DNA from: Neurospora intermedia | Lineage: Eukaryota; Ascomycota; Sordariomycetes; Sordariales; Sordariaceae | Assembly (NCBI GenBank): GCA_037102815.1 | Contig: BTPP01000003.1 | Span: forward strand, 558,001-622,000 | Length of the DNA: 64,000 bases | Direction: 5' to 3' | Part shown: in pieces, positions 1 through 9,736 of the stretch | Layout of the letters: each line of letters starts with the position of its first letter | Position numbering within the stretch: the stretch's first letter is position 1 | Made by a program: the position numbers and the translations under genes | The notes under the pieces: generated by a model | Told to the model about the DNA's origin: nothing | What the model saw: the letters and a program-made list of their open reading frames with translations, nothing else | Databases searched by the model: none

Positions 1-362
1 GTAAATGGACTACTCGATGTACTGGTATTTAGAGGTACAACGGACTTAGCCGGGGTTTGGGACTGGATAGTGAAATATTTATTCTCTAAAATAAATTCAT
101 TTCCCGGTCGTAATAGTATTTTAATAATAAATAATGCTAATTAGTACCCCCGTACTAAACTCCAGTATGCGTACAACTAGAAGGGGGTTTTATTATAGTA
201 TTTACCGCCGTACTCTCCCGAATTCAATCCTATCGAGGTATATTTTAACAACTTTAAGCGGTAGTTCAAACGGGTATATTGTAACGAGGGTAGTAACAAA
301 ATATCAAATAATAACTTTACTATATTTCTCAAGCGACTAGCGTAGGATGTAGGGCACAAAGT
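1..362 (+). pseudogene. Tc1/mariner-type DDE transposase, degraded C-terminal part
   Basis: Frame 1 of the plus strand reads as the C-terminal half of a Tc1/mariner superfamily transposase interrupted by stops. The core motif YLPPYSPEFNPIE (about 199-237) is the conserved block carrying the third catalytic acidic residue (E). About 30 codons upstream, ILIINNAN stands where the family has its second catalytic Asp (usually LDNA). The D-to-N change is a G-to-A transition, as RIP produces on this strand. At least four TAG stops break the frame (for example near 145 and 176, and just before the YLPPYSP block). The first catalytic Asp and the N-terminus lie outside the window. The copy cannot encode an active enzyme. 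The superfamily call rests on the motif; whether it is a pogo/Fot1 or a Tc1 lineage cannot be told from this piece. Confidence 0.8.
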
Positions 363-3323
363 GTAATAGATCTGTAGCTATTTTAAAAACGCGAAGCTAG
401 TAATAGATCGATTTAATAATATTAATAAAAAGTATAGGGAACTATATACTAACGAGCTAGTTGAATATAGAGAGATAAGTACTATATTTAGGCGGTAGTA
501 GAGAATATAAGTAGGAGCGATGGATTTATAGGTATTAAATTGAATTGTATATTAAAAATGCTAGAAATGCTATAAATATTAGAAATGCTAGAAGTGCCAG
601 AAGTATTATAAATTGTATTTATTTATATAATAATACCAAAATGCTAAAAACCCTCCTCTTTCGCTATAAATTAATTCGTAATATTATTATCCCTTGTTAG
701 GACTGCTAGTAATAGTACTACCCGCTATAGAAACGAGAATTCTAGTAATGCTGTACTTGAATATAATATTGAATCGCGGGTCTAGAGTATATACTAATTA
801 GTTAAATTATAGTAATAAGGGTTAGAAGGCATACTTACCATAATTTAATTATATTATTAATACTACGTATTCAATTTTAAGGAAGTCTTTAATACTGTCC
901 CTAAATATTATATAAAGGTCGTAGTTAAACCCTAGCCTCGTAAACTACTCTGCCGGCTATTCTCTAAGCGTAAATATATCGGGCGGTACCTCTTTATTCC
1001 GGAGCTTATTCTTCAAAGTAAGTAGAATTCTATATACTAATACTATTTTAATTAATAACCCGATATAGTAATATTTATAGAACGCTTTAAAGAATTCGGT
1101 AATAATTTTTTTAACTGGCCGATTAGGCGGAACGGAGGGTAGTAGTAACGAACGAAGACCGAAAATCGAAGGTATAGACGGACGTAGTATAAATAATTCT
1201 CTAGTCTCTACCGGGGATTCTCTAATTTCTTCCTTACCCTCGTCCTCCTCGCCCGCTACCGACGGCGGTACGATTAATGGCGGTACTAATAGCTAAGTAG
1301 AGATTGTAGTTGCTATAGAAATAAGAAGAGGGTTAGCGTTAACGTTAGTACGCTTAACAGCGAAAATCTCGCGGTCGGTCGGGTGCCTATAAAACGTAGT
1401 AGTAAAATACTCTAACGGTGTATACGAATTAATAATTACTACTTTACCTAATAGGGGGAAAGCGCCCGCTATATTATAATTGTAGCTGCTAGCGATTGCC
1501 GAATTAGTAATAGAGCCGCTAGCGGTATAGGGTGGCTAGATTTGGGGGTATAGAAAGTAAGGAGGGAAGTATTAGTATAGTAGTAGGTATAGTAGGTATA
1601 GAAGAGGAGGGTATAGCTAGTATAAACCTCTAAAATCGTCCCTCCTTAATATAGCTTATAGTAGACTATTTATAGTCTCTATATTAGTACTACTATTACT
1701 ACTATTAATATTATTAATAATATTAATATTAACCAGTAGACTATCGCTTCTTCCCTTATATTTATTACTACTATTACTAATGCCAGAGGCGGCTACTACC
1801 TTATTACCCAATATATTTTATACTAATTCAAATAGTAGGCTAACTACCGTAGCCTTCCCTAACGATATAGTGCGTACCTACTTACCTATATCTTTAACGT
1901 TAAAGTTATAATAAATTATATTCCTATTTATAATATAGTATATTTAATATTTAATAACTTTATTATAATTCTTATATTTATAGTTAAGACTATACGCTTA
2001 TACCTATACTAATTCTTAATATATAGTACTGTATAGCTTTACCCCTATACGTTCCTCTCGCTACTAATCCTCCTTTAAATTCTTTTTAATTTCTATTAGT
2101 ATAGTATTTATTATAATATACTTAAACTTCTTAATACCGGTTAGAGTCTATAACCCTTGTAACGATAGCGTATCGACCGCTTGTAGGGTTAAGGTAATAA
2201 AAGGATTAATTAAATTACGAGAAGGGGTAGGAATAAAGGGTATACTACTACGGGAGGATGGAGTAACGGGTATTTTACTAATAGGCGGGTCGACCAACCG
2301 AAATTTAAATAATATAGTAAAATAGTAGTACTAATTAATATAATAGAAGTATAACTTTATAATAGTCTTATACTTAAGGTTATTATACCCGTTATAAAAA
2401 TCCCTCTTAGAAACAATTTTATTATATATAATAACCCGGGCGCAGCAGTTATCGTAGGCGGCGGCGGTATATATAACGTTATATAAAGCAACTAATTGTT
2501 TTATCCCTACAGCTATATTATTATCGATAACGTTTTATATATAACTTTACTATATATATATAATCTCTTTAAATAATAACGTCCTAAACTACCACTCGTA
2601 AAACTTGCTATTATCTTACTCGACCTCAACCTCTCGAGATAAACTAAGGTCTTCAATAGGGGGTGGTTTATTACGGCTGGCGGTAATATATGAACTAATT
2701 ATATTGAATTAGACCTATATTGAATTAGGGTATTAGAGACGCGGTAGTAATAGCGGCAGTATTAGAACGACCGGCTTATAGATAGCGCAAGGCTGGGCCG
2801 GTAGCGCCGAAGTAATTAATTTAGTTAGGGAAGCTATATTACTATTATCGTCGCCCAATAAATAAAATAAAGTATTAAAAGCCTACTTCTTAGGAGTAAG
2901 GCGGACGGGGAACTATTACTCAACCTCATCATTATTATTAGAGTCCTCGTCGCTACTAGAAATTTCAATGGGCGTTGTGGGCTTGGGGGGGGATAACGGC
3001 AATTCTAGGATTAATTTTAATTCTAGTTCTAGCGTAATAGCCTTCCCCTTCTTAACAGTAATTTTCTTAACGGCGGCCTTCTTAGTAGCAATTTTAATAG
3101 GAATAGCCTTCTTCTTAGGTAGAGTAATTTTAAGGATAATTTTAATAAACTATTCGGCTTTACAGCTCTTCTTTCTAGGGCGGGAGGAAGCGTATTATAG
3201 AATTATTGGGCTAGGATCTTCCTAGTCTTAACCATCGTCGAAGTAGACTACTAACGCGCCGCTTCGAGTATAGGATCGCTTTACGCCGGCGGATTTTAAA
3301 TTGAGGATTATCTTAGGAGGCAT
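363..3323 (-). mobile_element. Unclassified RIP-degraded element, minus-strand relic ORF
   Basis: On the minus strand an ATG at 3323-3321 opens a frame beginning MPPKIILNLKSAGVKRSYTR. It continues through stops (TAA, TAG) that look like mutated CAA/CAG or TGG codons into a lysine-rich segment and an acidic serine stretch (SSDEDSNNNDE, near 2945). This looks like the start of a transposon protein reading leftward, with its 5' end at the island's right edge. The remaining 2.5 kb is too mutated for me to find reverse transcriptase, integrase or transposase motifs, so the class is unknown. It could be a different element from the Tc1/mariner relic at 1-362, because the reading direction is opposite. 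Confidence 0.5.
556..602. repeat. Short degenerate tandem repeat (AGAAATGCT-like)
   Basis: Within the RIP island, about five copies of a 9-11-nt unit related to AGAAATGCTA follow each other with substitutions. It may be a subterminal repeat of one of the elements or simple slippage. Confidence 0.5.
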
Positions 3324-3786
3324 TGTCGCAATAGATTTGATTGATTACTAGTGTTTTAATTACTTTGCACGTTGAAATAGCTTCAAAATGATGTAGAAAT
3401 TGTTGTGAAATGATGAATTTTAACGAAGTTGTACAATACAGAAGTGCGGTGTGTGTGTGTGTGTGTGTGCACGCACACACCTCTTGCCAAGACTGCACAG
3501 GCGATTGAGTGTGGGAACGGGTTTTGATGGAGAGCGAGAAGTGGATGTCCCCCAAAAACAGGGGACACAAACCTTGATAAGATAAGCAATAACACCAAAA
3601 ATTTCCAGACCACCGCCGCTCCAAGTGAAGGGGTCGTGAGCCCTCATCCAGGGTTCCCTTCATTGAATAGCATCATTGCCTTCGTCATCTCCAGCTGTTT
3701 TCCGGGCGCGTGATACCCTTTCAAGATTTCTTTTGGGAATCGTTTGCGCTGTTATTGTTCACCTACCAGCCACTCGCACGCAGTGA
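3324..3786. other. Spacer between RIP island and first gene
   Basis: Normal-composition DNA of about 460 bp holding the (GT)n tract at 3449-3469 followed by a CA-rich mirror. It probably includes the promoter and leader of the gene starting at 3787. I see no further gene. Confidence 0.6.
3449..3469. repeat. (GT)n microsatellite
   Basis: About ten uninterrupted GT units, followed directly by a short ACGCACACAC tract that can fold back on them. It lies between the RIP island and the first gene. Confidence 0.95.
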
Positions 3787-5628
3787 ATGATTCTCTCGTC
3801 ATTCATTTCAAAGTCAACACCCACTCCCCGACCGCATCACTTTGCCCTTCGGAATCTGGGTCTAGTCACAGCACCAGCAAACGACAAGGTCGGCCTCATA
3901 ATGAGAAATATGGCTGGCAATAAGAGCAAGGCGGACGGTATGCGGCCAAAGGGGTCCGAAAAACGGATGTCCGGTGTGCAGAGCGCTTCGACCACCACCG
4001 AAACGAGCCGCTTTCTCTTTAAAACGGCAACAGCAACAACTGCAAAGACCGCACCTGCCAGCACTCCCAGAAATCCCTTCGTCTTGCCATCAACTGCGCC
4101 CTCAACGGGCCCAAACCCTAGCATCACAACTACCATCACCACCACCACCGAAATAAAAACCCACAAGCCTCTTTCGAAGGAAGACTACCTTGCGCAAGCC
4201 GAGAGGCGGTATTTGGCCAGCCGTGCCAGAGCAGACGCTGAGCTCAGGAGATTGTACCAAACCCGCCCATTTGCCAAACGTGCGGTCAAACGTTATACCC
4301 AAAGGAGATCACAGTGGGCGGAATCCAGGAGGCGATTGCAAAAAGCCGGCGCTTTCTTAGAGAACACCATGGGCACCTTCAGCAATGCTCATGCTTTGAA
4401 CAACTCAAGACCCAGCGCGTCTGCCTCTAAGCCTCTACGAAAGACGTCACCCAAAGTCTCACCAGAGCCATTGTCCGCCAAACCCCCGGCCCTTGTTCAG
4501 AACAGTTTCAGTATAGGGGACCATCCTGATGATGACTGCAGCAAAGCCCCCAGTGTCACCAGCAGCTCCGACGAGACTGTCAAGTCAGACACTAGGACGG
4601 TTGACTCACTTTCCACAAACATCACGACACCCGATTTGTCCGATTGTGACAGTTTGGTCAAATCTGCGACGAAGCTGACCAAGCAAAAGACGACATCCTC
4701 ATCAGCTGTGATTCCCTCTTCACAAACTCAGCCCGATCTTGTCTCAGAACAACCCACTCTGAAAGCGGAAAAGTTCAAAATTACAATCAACGTCGAAGCC
4801 GTAGCTTCACCGAAGGAGTCCAAGTCGTCAACCCAAAAAGCCAAAGAGGATGCGGTGCCAACAACAACCAACGGCTCTCTGACGCCCAAGAAGTCAGTTG
4901 ACCAAAAGGACGAGAAGAAGCAGAAATCGAGCAGCGGCAAGGCGGACGGTCAAGAAATTCCGAAGGAGAAGAAGTCCAAGAAGCACAAGCGGGATGAAGA
5001 AGTCGACAAGGAGGAAGGTGCCAGCGAGCAGCAGCCCAAGGCGAAAAAGTCCAAGACCTCAACAGAGCCCCCCACATGCTCCGGTGCCGCCATGAGTCCT
5101 GCCTCCATCGACAAGTCATATAAACCCTACCCGAACGTGCCACCGGAAATCAGGAAGGAACTCTTCATCATCAAAGCCGAAGAAATGCTCTATAACCCGC
5201 TCGGCTATGATGATCTCGTCTACGATGACAACAGGCCCAGGAGCAAGCGTCCGAAGTGGAGGAAGACTGGTCGCAACACAGGTCACAACGACATGATGAT
5301 GTCCGGTGGTATCGGTCCTGCCGATCTCTCTTCTACTTCCCACAAGATGGGCAAGGGTGGTGCCAACAAGAAGAGCCGGTCGGACAGTGATGACAGTCTG
5401 TCGAAGCAGGTGCTTAAGAAGGGTCACAACAAGCGGGTTGCGGAGGAGGTTGCTTCGCTCAAGAAGTCCTCGGCGACGGCGGAGTCGGGGTCGAGTTTCG
5501 GCGAGAAGAGGGAGAAAGAGTTCAAGAAGAATAAGTACGGCCATCGGGATCAGCAGGGCGGGAAGAACTGGAAGCACAAGCCAAATCAGTCGGGAAGCTT
5601 GGCGGCTAAGTTCAGGAAGCACAAGTAA
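3787..5628 (+). CDS. Lysine-rich conserved fungal protein, probably nuclear
   Basis: A single open frame of 613 codons. I do not recognise the family. The N-terminal part (about residues 120-200) is helical and basic (KEDYLAQAERRYLASRARAD), followed by a long Ser/Thr/Lys-rich disordered middle with several nuclear-localisation-type clusters (KEKKSKKHKRDEE near residue 390). A more ordered motif near 445-480 (YPNVPPEIRKELFIIKAEEM, then YNPLGYDDLVYDD) looks like the conserved core. The C-terminus is again basic (AAKFRKHK). Composition suggests a nuclear or nucleolar protein; this is inference only. The start is uncertain: the first ATG is at 3787, but an in-frame ATG at 3910 (MAGNKSK) has a good context and would give about 572 residues. 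No intron is needed. Confidence 0.75.
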   Translation: MILSSFISKSTPTPRPHHFALRNLGLVTAPANDKVGLIMRNMAGNKSKADGMRPKGSEKRMSGVQSASTTTETSRFLFKTATATTAKTAPASTPRNPFVLPSTAPSTGPNPSITTTITTTTEIKTHKPLSKEDYLAQAERRYLASRARADAELRRLYQTRPFAKRAVKRYTQRRSQWAESRRRLQKAGAFLENTMGTFSNAHALNNSRPSASASKPLRKTSPKVSPEPLSAKPPALVQNSFSIGDHPDDDCSKAPSVTSSSDETVKSDTRTVDSLSTNITTPDLSDCDSLVKSATKLTKQKTTSSSAVIPSSQTQPDLVSEQPTLKAEKFKITINVEAVASPKESKSSTQKAKEDAVPTTTNGSLTPKKSVDQKDEKKQKSSSGKADGQEIPKEKKSKKHKRDEEVDKEEGASEQQPKAKKSKTSTEPPTCSGAAMSPASIDKSYKPYPNVPPEIRKELFIIKAEEMLYNPLGYDDLVYDDNRPRSKRPKWRKTGRNTGHNDMMMSGGIGPADLSSTSHKMGKGGANKKSRSDSDDSLSKQVLKKGHNKRVAEEVASLKKSSATAESGSSFGEKREKEFKKNKYGHRDQQGGKNWKHKPNQSGSLAAKFRKHK

Positions 5629-6674
5629 CTGCAATGTTGCAGAAAAGTGACGAGCGGGAGAAGATCAGCAAAGTCCAAAATGGACCATTGACAACGGGCG
5701 AGGACTTGAGGTCCAGAGGCCGCTTCATATAAGTTTGACGGGAGAAAGATGATTTCCACGTCTGAGGACAGGAAATTTACCTTTTCTCCCTCTCGCCATC
5801 TTTGCCCACAATTCCATATACATGGCCAGGGCGGGAAGAATCAGACCGGTCCTCATAGACGGGTCACCCAGAGGAAGAATACGAGTGGTTGTTCTTTTCT
5901 ACGACTGTTGCATGGCTCCAAAGCGCATGATAGCATTTATAGTGGCGAGCGGAGGTTATTATTTGCATATTTGCTTTTATTTTGTCATTTGGCGCAGCGG
6001 TGGTTAAAACAAAGGCATATTCCTAGATGGACGGCAAGAAAGCAAAGAAGGGGGCTAGATGGGCACAATATATGGCGGACTGGTGTGTGGCGTGGCGTAA
6101 TCGCATTTGAAACCTTCGGAAGGCCGGTTTGGCAAGAATACTAGAGCTTCTTTTGCCTTTCCTTTTCATGTTCCAATATTTAGTGCCTCATCATTGAATG
6201 CCATATAGTCTTTTGTCGGAATAGATACCCAGGTTGATATCGTCGCTCATATATCAGCGGCGAGACAAGGGAGTGATTACTGGACGGAGAAAGTGTGCTA
6301 TAGGCAACACATATCAAATGCTGCAGGAAAAGCCATGTTGACTTGTTGAATGAGAATAAAATGGAATCCATGACAGCCGCTCAAACGGGGCCAGCCATAT
6401 GATGAGTACATGGAAGTAGGTAGTGAATCCCCCGTAGGGTGGGGGGCAAAGAAACCTTGATAATTGTAAATGACAAAGAGAGTGAGGTATCCTAATAACA
6501 CGCCATATGTACCAAAAACATCCAAGAAAAAAAAGAGACCGGCCCGTATTCATATCCTTTGCTCCCACTTATCGTGGGCTGCTGATGGGAATCAACCATC
6601 AGCCCACCGATAACCTGATAACATTACGAAAGAGATCCTCCACCAATCACCGCTCGACAGGCAAGGAAAACCCC
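5629..6674. other. Convergent 3' spacer, no convincing gene
   Basis: About 1 kb between two genes that converge (plus-strand gene ending at 5628, minus-strand gene ending at 6675). Short frames such as 5749-6144 lack family resemblance and codon bias. It probably holds both 3' UTRs. Confidence 0.6.
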
Positions 6675-8057
6675 TTAAAACCTCATCGCCCTCGCACGAT
6701 CACATTCCTCCAGAAACTTATAAATGCCCTCTAACCCTTCATATCGGTCCTCCGTGCAGTGCTCACTAGAAGCACTCTTCAGAGACGGCGACATGCTCTC
6801 GTAACCTTCCGACTCTTCCGAAACAGCAGAGTGTTCCGATGCCAACAGCCACGGATTCTCCTCGATCTCCTCCGCGAACGCCTCATCGAGTTCCGAACTC
6901 GCTGATGTGAGCCTCGTCCGTACGGTCACGTTTGGTGACGTGAGTGCCTTGGAGCAGCCGTTGTCAGGGGCGTACGGAAACCGTAGCGCGACCTGGACAC
7001 CGGCGTCCGCGTCGAAATCAGGATCCTCTCTGATGATTCCGCGTTGAACGCCAACGTCATCGCACAGCCGCTCAACCGTTTCGGCATCTACGCCCGGGAA
7101 CCGGACCCTCAGCAGGTCGGCCCGCTCTAGAGAGATGGGCAAGTCACCCAGCCGAGCGAGAGCCTTCAAATCTGCCATGACGGCTGCGAGATCCTTCAGC
7201 GTGCGGGCAAAGTCCACTGATAGGACATCGAGGAAATTGTCGGCAAGGAGGGTGGCGCCGGCGGTCTGGATCTCGGCCTTGACGCTCTGGGAAGAGGGAA
7301 TCATGGCGCCCAAGGGGCTGAGGGCCGTAATGGCGGGGCTGATGTGGAAGTCGACGAACGAGCCCGGAGCGTGCGGCGCAACGGCGAGCTTATTACGCGC
7401 CTTCTCCTCGTCCACGCCAACGGCCCGGTACAGCTTCCGGCCGTCGGCCGAGTATCCGTCGAAGCGAGCCCTCTGACCAGAGAGCCAGAAGGCGCGGACA
7501 GCTTGGCTCACATTCTGGACTACTTGAGCCGGGGCGGCGGGTGTGTGGCTGAAGTACCGCTTGCCACCGGCACGGCCGGCCCCGGAGAAGGAGTAGCCGC
7601 CTGCGGTACGGGGGAGGGCGCCTCCGGTGAGGTTCGGTCGGAGGGTGGAGGCGAAAGGAGCCCGGCCGGGCGACGCAGCTACAGCCCGGGAAATGTTTGA
7701 GACCGGGAGCTTGGACCGGTCAAAGCGAGATTGACCACCGGAAGAAGAGGATTGTCTCCCGGCGGTATTGCTGATGTAGCGACGGACAGTGGCATTAATG
7801 TTGGTGTAGGTTGAGTGCCACTTTGCACCACTTCGGCCGCTCTTCTGCTGGCGAAGCCATGCGCTGGGATGAATGGGTTGGCGGCCGCTGTTGACACCAC
7901 TACGTACGGCGATTGGCTGGAGTTGTTGGGCTGGATTCGATGAACGTGTCGCGGCGGCGGCGAGCTTCGAGCGAAGCATCTTGGACGTGCGAGCCAGATT
8001 CTTGCCGAGAACACGCAGGGCGGCGGTAGCCCACATGCCTCCCACGGCGGGAGACAT
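6675..8057 (-). CDS. Conserved fungal protein with basic N-terminus, possibly mitochondrial
   Basis: An intronless frame of 460 residues starting at the ATG at 8057 (AAAATGTCT context). An in-frame upstream GTG at 8102 is not a likely start. The first 60 residues are rich in Arg, Lys, Ala and Ser and almost free of acidic residues (WATAALRVLGKNLARTSKML), which suits a mitochondrial presequence. Residues about 60-200 are low-complexity Ser/Gly/Arg. The central part (about 200-340) is ordered: GVDEEKARNKLAVAP, then SFVDFHISPAITALSPLGAM, then FLDVLSVDFARTLKDLAAV. It resembles a conserved fungal domain of unknown function. The C-terminus is acidic and Ser-rich. I cannot name a function. Confidence 0.8.
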   Translation of the reverse strand: MSPAVGGMWATAALRVLGKNLARTSKMLRSKLAAAATRSSNPAQQLQPIAVRSGVNSGRQPIHPSAWLRQQKSGRSGAKWHSTYTNINATVRRYISNTAGRQSSSSGGQSRFDRSKLPVSNISRAVAASPGRAPFASTLRPNLTGGALPRTAGGYSFSGAGRAGGKRYFSHTPAAPAQVVQNVSQAVRAFWLSGQRARFDGYSADGRKLYRAVGVDEEKARNKLAVAPHAPGSFVDFHISPAITALSPLGAMIPSSQSVKAEIQTAGATLLADNFLDVLSVDFARTLKDLAAVMADLKALARLGDLPISLERADLLRVRFPGVDAETVERLCDDVGVQRGIIREDPDFDADAGVQVALRFPYAPDNGCSKALTSPNVTVRTRLTSASSELDEAFAEEIEENPWLLASEHSAVSEESEGYESMSPSLKSASSEHCTEDRYEGLEGIYKFLEECDRARAMRF

Positions 8058-9736
8058 TTTGCGTGGTTGTATCGAGATTGAGTGAGGTTTCTGTTTTCTC
8101 ACTTCAAGTCTTCAAGATGACGAAAAATCCGATGATGATTATGTCGATGTTTCAATGTTCTGGGAGGAGGGAGGTGATGACGATTGAGACGGGTGTGGTC
8201 GGGACGGGGGGATGTCAATGAATGGGAGGCCTTATCGATAAGGATTCGCCACCGCCGCACAGATGAGGCAGCTGAACGACTAACATGCAACTAAAAGAGT
8301 TGAGCGAGAAGACTCAATGCTTCGATTGATACATGGGCAAGCGGGCAGCTGGCAGTGCTGCGGCGGAGCCGAAACCTGGTGCAAATCCAGGTGGGGTTGA
8401 GCCTTTCCCTCGTCCCCAACCCGGCCCATCTTATCAGCCGCCCCACACAGACTGGATTGCGGTTTTAAACCAAAAATTTCTCCCGAGCTCCAAGCTTCGA
8501 CTTCCTTTCTTCTTCCCAACCAGGAAGTCTGGCGCGTCGGTCGCCTGCGCGACATCGGTATTTCGTCGCCGGCACCGATGCTTCAGACTTCATTCTACAG
8601 CGAGGTAAGCATTGCAACTTGTTATTACCCCTCACTGCCTGCTGCGCAGCCATTTGCTCCTGTGATGACCTTACACGAACAATCCAATTCTTACCTAGCC
8701 CATGGGGACTCCAATTTACTCTAGAATTACCCTGAGAGCAAGATTGGCAGCAAGGCTTGTTGGTAATCGCTTGGTCACAAACATGACGCTAACTTTCTTC
8801 CCCTTCAGTGCTGGTATTCTTTCTGGATTGGCTCATGGCGACCTCTCTGGTTGCTTTTCGTGGTGTCATTTTTTCACATATCAAAAGGTTTGTTTCACTT
8901 TTTCTTTCTCTTCGCATCCCCTCCTCCTTGATGATCAACGTACAAAATAGGGAATTCCTCAAGCTTAATACATCATGTGGATTACTTTACTAGTTTCAGC
9001 CTTGTCTGATTGGATTCATAACTACTTGTTGCTTGTTTCATGACCTTGTTCTGACATCTTGCTAACTCGCGACTTTTCAGGTATGCTCATGGATCGCTTA
9101 CTCCATTCTGGCACTATGACGAAGATTTGAACGAACGGGCGGACATAAATGAAGCCTCTCTGCCCTCGTCTATCAAAGCAGGACTGTACATCCTGTGGGC
9201 GAGGTGCAGAGAGAAATTCTTGTTGAGAATTCGTCAGCTGATTTCGTGCCCTTGCACCATCTCTTGTCAACACATCAGAGTGTCTTGGGATCTATGGACT
9301 AACATGCCGATCCGCAGGTAATAACTCTTGCGCATTCGTACTTTCTCTTTGATTATTATGTGATGAGACGATATTCACACTGTTTGACCCTCCTTCGGGT
9401 TGGAATGAACACTAAACAAAATCTGATTTAATGAGGTATGTTTTTTGGTCATGTTCTCGTTCATCATGACATTTTGCTAACTGTTTCACCAGACTGAAAA
9501 TAATACATTCAGAAACCTGCTTCGTTCGGCGTACAGATTTGTTGGCGGACGCTAACAGTTTCTCAGTTTTAGGATCCCTTCAAGCGATTAGCATTGGGGT
9601 TGGTGGCGCTTGGGTGTTTTTGTGTTTGGGTAGCGACATCTGAATTGAAGCTCTTATTACTTCGATTTGATTCTAATCTGTTGCTGTTTATGCTTTTTCC
9701 CATGTGATGAAAACGTCTCGAGACTGCCGCTGTACG
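8058..9736. other. 1.7-kb region with possible spliced plus-strand transcript
   Basis: The region begins with the leader of the minus-strand gene ending at 8057. On the plus strand there are several donor- and acceptor-like sites in order (GTAAGC after 8605, TTTCAG before 9082, GTAATA at 9319) and a short open stretch at about 9083-9318 (YAHGSLTPFWHYDEDLNERA). I could not join these into a convincing protein. It may be a non-coding transcript or an unrecognised small spliced gene. Confidence 0.3.

Larger units (their letters stand above)
1..3323. mobile_element. RIP-mutated AT-rich transposon island
   Basis: The stretch is AT-rich, crowded with TA dinucleotides and almost free of CA, while CG is common. 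A hand count of 1201-1320 gives 15 TpA, 0 CpA, 3 TpG and 9 CpG. This is the signature of fungal RIP, which converts CpA to TpA in duplicated DNA. Base composition returns abruptly to normal at about 3323-3340. The island contains the transposase relic at its left end and another, differently oriented relic to its right, so more than one element is probably nested or abutting. No intact gene is present. A short plus-strand frame at 2968-3225 is a by-product of the minus-strand relic. Confidence 0.9.

Noticed and set aside
5749-6144. 131-codon frame after the first gene
   Set aside because: No recognisable motif, non-ATG-dependent shadow frames nearby, and location in a convergent 3' spacer.
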